Positions 7,204 to 14,732 of a stretch of 33,518 bases of DNA are shown piece after piece. The DNA is taken from NCBI GenBank assembly GCA_937920495.1, contig CALEUQ010000013.1:1-33518 (forward strand), given 5' to 3'. Below the pieces are notes generated by a model. The model did no database searches and had not been told where the DNA came from. It was given only the letters and a program-made list of their open reading frames with translations. This stretch comes from an uncultured bacterium (GTDB lineage Bacteria > Spirochaetota > UBA4802 > UB4802). Position numbers and translations under genes: made by a program. Position 1 is the stretch's first letter; each line of letters starts with the position of its first letter.

Positions 7204-9804
7204 ATGGAAAATATAGTTTTTTTCAATAAGGATTTTACCGGTGTTGATGATAAGCAATACAAAAAGTTAGGTATAAGAGGACGCAGGGCTGTAGATTTAG
7301 CAAAAATGGGGTTACCGATAGCTCCGGGATTTATCATAGATGCTGATTTAACCATGAAGCTCCCTAAAGTCAATGTAAAACAGCTGATAAAGACGTATGT
7401 TGATAAAGTAGAAAAAGACATGAAAAAAGGGTATGGTGATAGCGATAAGCCATTGCTTTTGAAAGTGGTTTTAAGTTCTGATTTGAATGTCCCGTTTTTC
7501 CCTTCAATTCATAATGTTGGCTTGAATGACAGGGTTGTTACGGGATTTGCTAAATTTACCGGCGAAGACTTTGCGTGGGGTGAATACAGGTTTTTACTCA
7601 GAAGTATTGCTTCAAAGATTTATGGAATTGATGAAAAAGAACTGGATGAATTGGAAGGGAAGCTATCCAAAAATGCAAAAGCAAAAGAATATAAGGAAGT
7701 GGTTGCCAGATATAAAAAATTTCTTGGCGATAAGTTCAGTGAAGATGTGTATGATCAGTTAGGCCTTATTTTAAAAGGTGCTGCAGCACGGTATTGTGAT
7801 TCGGATATTGATGTTGACAATTCACTGTCAATTATGATTCAAGCAATGGTGTATGGAAACTTTGGGCAAAATTCTTATGCAGGGAATTACTTTACACGCA
7901 ATATAATTACAGGCGATGCACTCATTCAGGGCGATTTTTTGCAGAATGAATTTGATGTTGACAGAGGCGCACCAAAGGATATTGCCAAAATTGATAAAAA
8001 ATATTATGACAAGTTAGTTGAGATTGCAAAGAAAGTGGAAGATAACTTTAAAGAAATACGTAATATAAAATTTACCATTGAGGAAGGTAATTTCTGGCTT
8101 ATTGAACAGCGTGAAGTAGATGAAAAGTCAACTCAAGCTCACATCAAGACACTTCTTGACCTTCATACGCGTAAAGTTGTAACACCAGAATTTTTAATTG
8201 AATCCATAAAGCCAAGTCAACTCAATGAGCTTTTACACCCTGTAATAGATCCACGGACAACCAAGAATGTGAAATCAATTAAAGGTGGCATTGCAGGTTC
8301 AACCGGAGCAGCCATTGGTAGAGTATTCTTTTCAACTGACAGATTGCTTGAGGAATATAAACGTGCAGTAATGCATGGTGGCGATACTAATCTTATTCTG
8401 GTAATGCCTGCAACCTATGCTGAGGATGTAAAGGCTATTGAAGTAGCGCGTGGTGTTATTACATCTGAAGGTGGTTTTTCATCGCATGCTCCTGTTGTTG
8501 CACGTAGCCTTGGCAAAGTTGCTATGGTTCAGCCTGAAATGAAGATACGCGGCAATTCATTTACTCTTGCCGGGAAGACTGTTAAGGAAGGTGATTATGT
8601 TTCAATCAATGTGCCGTACTATGAACCACCTACAATTTATCTGGATAAGGTTGGTCTTATAGAACCTGATTTTGAAAAGAATGGATTAATTGACTTTTTA
8701 AAAATTGTTCAGAACTTCATTAAGGATTTTGATGTGCGTGCTAATGCAGATCAGCCACGGGATGCAAAAGTGGCAAAGATGTTCTTTGCTGATGGCATTG
8801 GGCTTTGCCGCACCGAGCACATGTTCTTTAATGAAAAACGAATAATGAAATTCAGGGAGATGATCCTTTCTGAAACTGAAGAAGAACGGAGAAAAGCATT
8901 AGATGATATTAAACCAATGCAGCGGGGTGACTTTTATGAGCTGTTCAAGATCATGCAGGGACATCCTGTCACCATACGTTTGCTTGATGCACCATTGCAT
9001 GAATTCCTGCCGCGTACTGAAGATAGCATGAAAGAATTTATTCAGTACATGAAATCACGCAAGAAAGGAATGACAGATGCTGAAATCCGTGCTCGGTGTG
9101 AAGAGCTTTCTGAAATGAATCCAATGCTTGGTCATAGAGGATGTCGTGTTGCTATCACATATCCTGAAATTTACGAGATGCAGTGCAGGGCAATTTTTGA
9201 AGCTGCATGTATGCTTAAAAAAGAGGGCATTGATGTTGTCCCTGAGATCATGATACCAATAGTGATGACGGAAACAGAACTTAAGTTTATAAAGAATGGC
9301 AAAAAGATTGAAGGCAAAACCGTAAAAGGTATCCGCGACATTAAAGATGAGGTTGTTGAAGAATATGGCATTGATGATTTAGAATATGAGATTGGCACAA
9401 TGATTGAGTTGCCTGCTGCTGCTATTGGTGCGGGAAGGATTGCCCAATATGCAGAGTTCTTTAGCTTTGGTACCAATGACCTTACACAGACAACGTATGG
9501 TCTATCACGCGATGACATCAACTCTTTCTTCCCAAGTTATTCATTGTATGACCTTATTCCAAACAACCCATTCAAGGTATTGGGAAAAGAGGTAAAGGAA
9601 CTGATAGAAATAGCAGCAACACGTGGTAAGCTTACCCGTCCTGATATAGTTATGGGGCTATGTGGTGAACACGGTGCTGATCCTGACAACATTGAGTTCT
9701 GTATGAATGTGGGCTTAAATTATGTATCATGTTCGCCGTATGCAATTCCACTATCTAAACTGGCGATAGCTCAATTGAATATTAAACAGGCAAAGACTAA
9801 ATAA
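7204..9804 (+). CDS. ppdK: pyruvate,phosphate dikinase homologue with altered ATP-grasp domain
   Basis: PPDK interconverts pyruvate + ATP + Pi and PEP + AMP + PPi, with a swivelling phosphohistidine domain between an N-terminal ATP-grasp domain and a C-terminal PEP/pyruvate barrel. The 866-residue length and domain order fit. The phosphohistidine motif is GGFSSHAPVVAR (His428). The barrel is well conserved: GLCRTEHMFF, RLLDAPLHEFLPRTED, MLGHRGCRVAITYPEI, SFGTNDLTQTTYGLSRDD and LCGEHGADPDNIEFC. Compared from memory with the Clostridium symbiosum enzyme, the ATP side differs. The usual GGKGxNL is GRRAVDL, and the usual SVRSGA with its ATP-binding Arg is KVVLSS. The QTR after FTIEEG reads EQR, although the Glu of that motif is kept. 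GAGAGGG precedes ATG 7204. It may be a dikinase with divergent nucleotide binding, or a PEP-binding protein that takes its phosphoryl group differently. Confidence 0.85.
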   Translation: MENIVFFNKDFTGVDDKQYKKLGIRGRRAVDLAKMGLPIAPGFIIDADLTMKLPKVNVKQLIKTYVDKVEKDMKKGYGDSDKPLLLKVVLSSDLNVPFFPSIHNVGLNDRVVTGFAKFTGEDFAWGEYRFLLRSIASKIYGIDEKELDELEGKLSKNAKAKEYKEVVARYKKFLGDKFSEDVYDQLGLILKGAAARYCDSDIDVDNSLSIMIQAMVYGNFGQNSYAGNYFTRNIITGDALIQGDFLQNEFDVDRGAPKDIAKIDKKYYDKLVEIAKKVEDNFKEIRNIKFTIEEGNFWLIEQREVDEKSTQAHIKTLLDLHTRKVVTPEFLIESIKPSQLNELLHPVIDPRTTKNVKSIKGGIAGSTGAAIGRVFFSTDRLLEEYKRAVMHGGDTNLILVMPATYAEDVKAIEVARGVITSEGGFSSHAPVVARSLGKVAMVQPEMKIRGNSFTLAGKTVKEGDYVSINVPYYEPPTIYLDKVGLIEPDFEKNGLIDFLKIVQNFIKDFDVRANADQPRDAKVAKMFFADGIGLCRTEHMFFNEKRIMKFREMILSETEEERRKALDDIKPMQRGDFYELFKIMQGHPVTIRLLDAPLHEFLPRTEDSMKEFIQYMKSRKKGMTDAEIRARCEELSEMNPMLGHRGCRVAITYPEIYEMQCRAIFEAACMLKKEGIDVVPEIMIPIVMTETELKFIKNGKKIEGKTVKGIRDIKDEVVEEYGIDDLEYEIGTMIELPAAAIGAGRIAQYAEFFSFGTNDLTQTTYGLSRDDINSFFPSYSLYDLIPNNPFKVLGKEVKELIEIAATRGKLTRPDIVMGLCGEHGADPDNIEFCMNVGLNYVSCSPYAIPLSKLAIAQLNIKQAKTK

Positions 9805-9855
9805 ATAGCAACCATGTAGTAACAGTAACTATCGCACATCATGACATGAAATTGT

Positions 9856-9889
9856 AAAGGCTGCTTTTAAGAAAAAGCAGCCTTTTGTT
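9856..9889. terminator. bidirectional rho-independent terminator between convergent genes
   Basis: A 13-bp stem AAAGGCTGCTTTT (9856-9868) with AAAAGCAGCCTTT (9873-9885) and a 4-nt loop, with T-rich ends in both directions. It sits between the stops of the PPDK-like gene and the minus-strand adenylyltransferase and can serve both. Confidence 0.85.
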
Positions 9890-9890
9890 G

Positions 9891-10616
9891 TTATTTACAT
9901 ACTTTGCATGATGAATTTTTTTCAAGAGTGATAGATGAAAACCGCATGGTCAGGCCATCAAAAATGAGAAGCTTGCCTGTAGTGACAGTGCCAAGCCCGG
10001 TAGTTAATTTTATTGCTTCCATTGCCTGCAGGGTGCCCATAACACCAGGGGTGACACCAACAACAGGGATGGGTTTTTTAATACTTTTTTTGGGTAGGAA
10101 ACATGACAGACATGGTGTGTGATGTGGTACTACTACGGTAAGCTGGCCACTAAAACCTTCAACGCCTGCATGTATAAGTGGCTTGCGTAATTGTACGCAT
10201 GCTTTGTTTAGAATATGGCGTGTTTCAAAATTATCAAGGCAATCCAGAATGATGTGTGCATGTTCAAGTAATGTGTGAGCATTTCGAGAAGTAATTTTTG
10301 TGTTTTTTATTTCTACCTGAATATAGGGATTGACATGAGTTAACGTTGCGTATGCCGAGTCAGCCTTCTGCATACCTATGCGATCATGATTGTGAAGAAT
10401 CTGACGGTTGAGATTTGAAAGTGAGATGCTATCAAAATCGCAGATTGTAATCTTGCCAAAGCCAGCAACAGCACAATATAATGCAGCCGGGCTGGCAAGA
10501 CCACCAGCACCAGCTATGAACACATGTGTGTTTTTAATTTTTTCCTGTGATTCTCTTCCCCAGCCTTTAATAATGAGTTGACGCTGGTATAGTTCAAGTT
10601 CTTCTTGTGTTAGCAT
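9891..10616 (-). CDS. ThiF/MoeB/HesA-family adenylyltransferase
   Basis: 241 residues. E1-like enzymes of this family adenylate the C-terminal glycine of a ubiquitin-like sulfur carrier (ThiS or MoaD) for thiamin or molybdopterin synthesis. The sequence shows the N-terminal LYQRQLIIKGWG, the ATP-binding GAGGLASPAALYCAVAGFG (about 36-54), the acid that binds Mg-ATP at the end of strand 2 (ICDFDSISLSNLNRQ) and LDCLDNFETR. Two CxxC zinc pairs are present, CLSC and the C-terminal CKVC. The start is placed at the internal ATG (10614-10616, complement) because TAAGGA lies 8 nt upstream on that strand. The 32 extra upstream residues look non-coding. No thiS, moaD or rhodanese gene is adjacent, so I cannot choose between ThiF and MoeB. 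Confidence 0.85.
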   Translation of the reverse strand: MLTQEELELYQRQLIIKGWGRESQEKIKNTHVFIAGAGGLASPAALYCAVAGFGKITICDFDSISLSNLNRQILHNHDRIGMQKADSAYATLTHVNPYIQVEIKNTKITSRNAHTLLEHAHIILDCLDNFETRHILNKACVQLRKPLIHAGVEGFSGQLTVVVPHHTPCLSCFLPKKSIKKPIPVVGVTPGVMGTLQAMEAIKLTTGLGTVTTGKLLIFDGLTMRFSSITLEKNSSCKVCK

Positions 10617-10759
10617 GAGTTTGTCCTTAAAGTATCTCGTGGCATTTAGCTTGAAATTAATAATTGTAGAAATATATTTGTTTGAAAATATTTTGAGTAT
10701 ATAAATAGTCAATAATTTTTATTACAATTTTCACTTAATTTGGACTTCAGGTGCATGTT

Positions 10760-11582
10760 ATGAATATTTTTAATAAAGAGAATCTGAAAATATTTTTAAT
10801 ACTGTTATGGGTCATGGTTTATCCTATCACACTGTATTTTTTTGATAAATATATTCCCCTCTTTCCGGATTTTTGAGAAATAAGATTATAGATCCTATTA
10901 TCGTAACGCCCGCATCCTAACGTGCCATACTGAGTTTATCGAAGTACGCCATACATCCCTGTACGGCACGTGCATACAACCCTTTTTAACTATTAATCTT
11001 TGCATTTGAATTAAAGGCACTTACATTTTTTGTATTTTGTATGATTTTCCAAAATTACGGAATGAGCCAAAAATAATTGATGAATATGATAATAGCGTAC
11101 GATATAATGACTTTATAGTTTACTCATTAATTAATATTATACAATCACAAAGCAAATATTCATGGCTAATATATTTTTCAGACCATGGTGAAGAACTGTT
11201 TGAATTTAGGAATATGTTTGGCCACAATAGCAGAAATTATTCTAAATAAATGTGTGACATTCCTTTTATAGTATGGGTATCTGAAGATTATAAAATGAAA
11301 GATAAAATATTTTTTAGCAAACTAAAAAATTATATTGACAGACCATATACTACCCAATTTCTTATTTATAGCGTTTCGGATCTATCTAAATTACGATACA
11401 AAGAATTTAATCCTGTGTATAGTATTTTTTTAGATAAATTTGTCAATGAAGATAGATATGTTTATAATATTATTTATGATGACATACCACATTTAACAAA
11501 AAACAATAAAAGTACTTATATAAAAAATGTAAAACTAAGAAATAATGCTAATATGTCACATGATAAACAGTGCATTAATTAA
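10760..11582 (+). pseudogene. decayed phosphoethanolamine transferase-like (sulfatase-fold) gene
   Basis: Pieces of one gene remain. A 38-codon frame starting at ATG 10760 encodes a transmembrane-type N terminus (FLILLWVMVYPITLYFFDKY) and stops at 10874-10876. From about 11037 another frame reads IIDEYDNSVRYNDFIVYSL, then LIYFSDHGEELFEF and FGHN. The DHGEE metal-site motif and YDNS...YND are typical of the C-terminal half of EptA/CptA-type enzymes. An in-frame TAA (11247-11249) interrupts it. The same frame resumes with CDIPFIVWVSEDY, also expected in these enzymes, and ends at 11582. The intact family is about 500-600 residues, so most of the middle is missing and is replaced by non-coding DNA with a palindromic repeat. 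Joining the first fragment to the rest is inference. The 11037-11582 part is clear. Confidence 0.7.
10917..10973. repeat. palindromic (REP-like) repeat inside the pseudogene
   Basis: Outer arms ACGTGCC (10920-10926) and GGCACGT (10965-10971) are inverted. Within them is TACTGAGTTTATCGAAGTA (10928-10946), itself an imperfect palindrome of the common CTGAG...CGAAG type seen as interspersed repeats in many genomes. Only one copy is visible in this window. Confidence 0.5.
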
Positions 11583-11616
11583 TTATATTCTTACTATAGA
11601 AAGGATAAACAATTTG

Positions 11617-12978
11617 ATGACTCCAAAACCAAAATACGATTTCAATGATCTGACTCAAAAGCTTGGTGGCAAAAAAATGCCTTTGTGCAATTTTTGTGGG
11701 ACTTGCATTGGTATTTGCCCTTCAGATGCTTTGCAAAGTGATTATGAAGCTGGTAAGCCAGTATTTGATGCATCAAGGTGTACTCAATGCAGTCTTTGTT
11801 ATAATCATTGTCAGGGGATCAAAGTGAACTTCAATGAACTTGAAGCATATTTTAGGGGTGGAGATAAATTTGATACATATCTCAAAAGTTATGCAAGGTG
11901 TTTCTTAGGCCATTCAGAAGATGATCAGGTAAGGAGGAAAGGAGCATCTGGTGGTAGTGTAACACGGATACTTGTGTATATGCTGGAAAAAAAGCTTGTT
12001 GATGGTGTAATACTTCCCCGGAATAAACCTGATCGGAAGTGGCTGTTCAGACCGGAGATAGTTACTGACATTGAAACTGTAAAAGCGTCTTCGCAGTCAA
12101 AGTACTGCCTTATTCCAACCAATGAAATTTTGAAAACACTCAAAGATAAAAAAGGGAAATATGCAATAGTTGCTCTTCCATGCCAGATACATAGTTTGCG
12201 AAAACTGCAAAAAGATGGTAATAGAACTGCTCTCAAAATTGAATACATTCTGGCTTTAATTTGTGGGCATAATATGGAGTATGGCGCTACAACGTTTGGT
12301 ATGAAAAAACTAAAAATTAAAAAAGAAGATGTTGTTGATGTTAAATACAGAGAGCATGGCGACTGGCCTGGTGGACTATCATTTCATCTTAAAAATGGTG
12401 AAAGGAAAGGGATTAATTTTTTTAATTATCACTACCTTAATGCCGTCTACCTCCCCAACAGGTGCAGGTTGTGCCCTGATTATTACGGCAACTATTCAGA
12501 CATAAGCTTTGGTGATTCATGGCTTGAACGGTTATTGGGCAGAGGGATGAATGAGAAGGGACTGCCCAAAGGCTGGTCAAGTATTATTGTGAGGACTCAA
12601 AAAGGCTTATCATTAATTGAATCCGCTCAGAAAGATGGCGCATTGTATCTTGAAGAAGTAGAACCAGCTGAAATCCATGAATCATTTCCGTTTAATATCT
12701 CTTATAAACTAAATGGTATTTTTATAAGATTACGATTTGCAAGGAAGAAACCTGAATTCATTGGATTACAGAAACCTGAAAAGCTTGATCGCTATGTGTA
12801 TCACTTTATTTACAACATCGTTTTAATTTTTGGTGCATCACGTGTATTCAAGTTTTTCCTGAGTCTCATGCCCTTAAATTTTAATCTTTTCCTTATTAAA
12901 AATTTTAAAAAACTCATGGGTTATAAACCTAATGCCCGTGATATAGTGTTAAAGTATAATGAAAAATCAAATGTATAA
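11617..12978 (+). CDS. FrhB-like iron-sulfur protein (coenzyme F420 hydrogenase/dehydrogenase beta subunit family)
   Basis: 453 residues. The N terminus is a two-cluster ferredoxin domain, with CNFCGTCIGICP (Cys 24, 27, 30, 34) and CTQCSLCYNHC (Cys 55, 58, 61, 65). The FrhB N- and C-terminal family segments follow, including RKGASGGSVTRI, ALPCQIHSLRKLQ, a Cys-containing LPNRCRLCPDYYGNYSDISFGDSW and a hydrophobic C-terminal stretch. F420-type enzymes transfer hydride through flavin. Relatives without F420 are common in polysaccharide clusters, where their substrate is mostly unknown. The start is ATG 11617 (TTG 11614 is also possible), with AGAAAGGA at 11598-11605. It opens a surface glycan locus. 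A redox step on a sugar or lipid precursor is a guess from context. Confidence 0.8.
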   Translation: MTPKPKYDFNDLTQKLGGKKMPLCNFCGTCIGICPSDALQSDYEAGKPVFDASRCTQCSLCYNHCQGIKVNFNELEAYFRGGDKFDTYLKSYARCFLGHSEDDQVRRKGASGGSVTRILVYMLEKKLVDGVILPRNKPDRKWLFRPEIVTDIETVKASSQSKYCLIPTNEILKTLKDKKGKYAIVALPCQIHSLRKLQKDGNRTALKIEYILALICGHNMEYGATTFGMKKLKIKKEDVVDVKYREHGDWPGGLSFHLKNGERKGINFFNYHYLNAVYLPNRCRLCPDYYGNYSDISFGDSWLERLLGRGMNEKGLPKGWSSIIVRTQKGLSLIESAQKDGALYLEEVEPAEIHESFPFNISYKLNGIFIRLRFARKKPEFIGLQKPEKLDRYVYHFIYNIVLIFGASRVFKFFLSLMPLNFNLFLIKNFKKLMGYKPNARDIVLKYNEKSNV

Positions 12979-12998
12979 CATGATTTTGTGACATAGTT

Positions 12999-13090
12999 TT
13001 TTAAAAAATATGCAATAGTATGTCCCTTCGGTGACGGACACGCATGTTAATTGTTTATAATGTAATTTCAACAAATTAGATAATAAAAAT
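12999..13090 (+). repeat. probable decayed copy (F) of the MITE-like element
   Basis: A central inverted repeat TGTCC/GGACA around CTTCGG (13021-13040) is followed by TTGTTTATAATGTAATTTCAACAAATTA. That resembles the right arm of the intact elements (TTTATTATGTTCACAAATTTTA). Ends and target duplication are not recognisable. It occupies the gap before the methyltransferase gene. Confidence 0.4.
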
Positions 13091-13113
13091 TTAACGTATA
13101 TCTGGAAATGCAA

Positions 13114-13911
13114 ATGAGCAAACAATATTATTTTACACTTAAAGGTTTCTGGAAAAGAGCAAAACAGGAATATGAGTATTATACAAAAAGGCCATGGACA
13201 CTGCAACAGGTTGGACAGTTCTGGGATACAGTTGAAGATTATGATGAAGTAAATGAGGAACTTTATACATATTTCAGACGCTTTACCAATTCATATGACT
13301 TGGCCATAAAGCATATGAAAAAAGAAAAATACACGATGATTGATATACAGGCTCGTAGTGGTAAAGGGAGTCTTTTCTGGTATCAAAAAGGCAAAGTTAA
13401 AAGTTCAACCTGTGTGGATTTTTCTGATTTTTTGATTTCTTTAGCTGACAGAAGATTAAAAGGGACTGGCTTGAAATATAAGATCATTAAGGTTCTGGAT
13501 TTCCCATTACCCTTTAAAGATGGTCAGTTTGACCTGGTGTGCTCGTATGAAACCATAGAACATATCTATGACTACAATACATTTTTTGACGAACTGGTTA
13601 GGATTATGAGTAATGATGGAATCATGATTCTGACATGCCCAAACCGCTTATGGGAATGGGTGCACTGGTTATCTGCTGCTATTAATATTAATCATAGTGA
13701 GGGACCTCATAGATTTTTAAAAAGAAAAGAACTGCTTAAATGTATCAAAAGGAATAATATGAGAATTCTTGAAGAAAACAGTACCATCATACTCCCTTTT
13801 AATAATAGGTTATCGATAGCTATCGATAGATTTCTTGAAAAATACTTACCGGAATGGATTAAGCGTCATATCGCCTTGCGAAGAACCTTTGTTTTGAGTA
13901 AAGGGGTTTAA
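13114..13911 (+). CDS. class I SAM-dependent methyltransferase (Methyltransf_11 type)
   Basis: 265 residues, cytoplasmic. The Rossmann core starts with YTMIDIQARSGKGSLFW, in the position of motif I (normally D-x-GxGxG; here DIQARSGKG, so the glycine loop is unusual). It continues with an acidic motif II region (TCVDFSDFLISLADRR), DFPLPFKDGQFDLVCSYETIEHI (motif post-II) and RIMSNDGIMILTCPN (motif III). This arrangement is typical of small-molecule or sugar/lipid methyltransferases in glycan clusters. ATG 13114 is chosen over ATG 13108 because GGAA ends just before 13108 and gives proper spacing only to 13114. It lies between an FrhB-like gene and a DUF218 gene, all pointing the same way. The substrate cannot be predicted. 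Confidence 0.8.
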   Translation: MSKQYYFTLKGFWKRAKQEYEYYTKRPWTLQQVGQFWDTVEDYDEVNEELYTYFRRFTNSYDLAIKHMKKEKYTMIDIQARSGKGSLFWYQKGKVKSSTCVDFSDFLISLADRRLKGTGLKYKIIKVLDFPLPFKDGQFDLVCSYETIEHIYDYNTFFDELVRIMSNDGIMILTCPNRLWEWVHWLSAAININHSEGPHRFLKRKELLKCIKRNNMRILEENSTIILPFNNRLSIAIDRFLEKYLPEWIKRHIALRRTFVLSKGV

Positions 13912-13929
13912 GTAAAACCTTTGAAAAAG

Positions 13930-14041
13930 CACTAATAATTCCTTAAAATATATTGTTAATAAAAAGCTGTACACCCTCGCCGCCGAAGGCGACGGAATAT
14001 GTTTATTATGTTCACAAATTTTATTTAAGGAATGAATCGTG
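13930..14041 (+). mobile_element. MITE-like element, copy B (112 bp, 9-bp target duplication)
   Basis: Same orientation as copy A. It begins CACTAATAATTCCTTA and ends TTTAAGGAATGAATCGTG. The central GC-rich region is TGTACACCCTCGCCGCCGAAGGCGACGG, with the right side of the hairpin partly deleted, which explains the shorter length. It is flanked by perfect 9-bp repeats TTGAAAAAG (13921-13929 and 14042-14050). Its right end supplies AAGGA (14027-14031), a 7-nt spacer and the GTG (14039) used here as the start of the next gene. Confidence 0.85.
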
Positions 14042-14686
14042 TTGAAAAAGATATTTTTAATGTGTTCCAGTTTTTTTGTTATTTACCTGCTTGGTTTTCT
14101 TTTTCTCAATTACTATTTATACAAGCAATATTCAATAAATAATATTATTTTGAATAAAACTTTTGATGCAGCTGTGGTCTTTTATGGAGAATCCGATAAT
14201 TCGGGAAATCCTGATAAGGAATCAATTCGTAGGCTTTTTCTTGCTGTAGATCTATATCGTAAAGGTATTATCAATAATATAATATTTGTAGGTGGATGGA
14301 GACCTTCTAAAAAATTTTCAGGTTCAGAATTAATGTCAAAGAAAGCAGCTGTCCTGGGTGTAAAGTCAAATAATTTATTTATTGACACGCATTCAAGAGA
14401 TTCAATTCAGAATTGGCAAGAAGCTAGAAAGATTATAACCAAAAATAATTTTAAGCACATATTGCTAATTTCATCCCCTTTCCATCTGTTCAGATTAAAA
14501 CATTTGATTGGCAATAAGAATAATATAAAAATAGATTATTGTACATATAATAAAATTGATACTTTTTCTCATAAATCTTTTATGGAGAATGTTATTGACT
14601 ATAATTATCACATGATCTCATTTGTCACATATTTATTGATGCCTTCAAAATTGTATCAATTTCTTATAGAGAAAATCAGAAATTGA
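14039..14686 (+). CDS. DUF218 (YdcF/SanA-like) membrane-anchored protein
   Basis: 215 residues with one N-terminal transmembrane segment (about 4-27, FLMCSSFFVIYLLGFLFLNYY). A DUF218 domain follows: FDAAVVFYGE, a charged loop, IRRLFLAVDLYRKGIINNIIFVGG, then SRDSIQNWQEARKII and HILLISSPFHLFRLKHL. DUF218 proteins such as YdcF, SanA and ElyC are linked to envelope or peptidoglycan functions, but the biochemical role is unsettled. Translation probably starts at GTG 14039, which is the last three bases of mobile element B, preceded by the element's own AAGGA at ideal spacing. The next codon, TTG 14042, begins the target duplication and may be the ancestral start. The gene is therefore likely translated from a transposon-supplied initiation site. 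It is followed by a flippase-like gene in the same direction. Confidence 0.8.
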   Translation: MLKKIFLMCSSFFVIYLLGFLFLNYYLYKQYSINNIILNKTFDAAVVFYGESDNSGNPDKESIRRLFLAVDLYRKGIINNIIFVGGWRPSKKFSGSELMSKKAAVLGVKSNNLFIDTHSRDSIQNWQEARKIITKNNFKHILLISSPFHLFRLKHLIGNKNNIKIDYCTYNKIDTFSHKSFMENVIDYNYHMISFVTYLLMPSKLYQFLIEKIRN

Positions 14687-14732
14687 AGGCTGCATTGTTT
14701 AATAAATTGAGAAAGTTGGACAGGTATGTACA

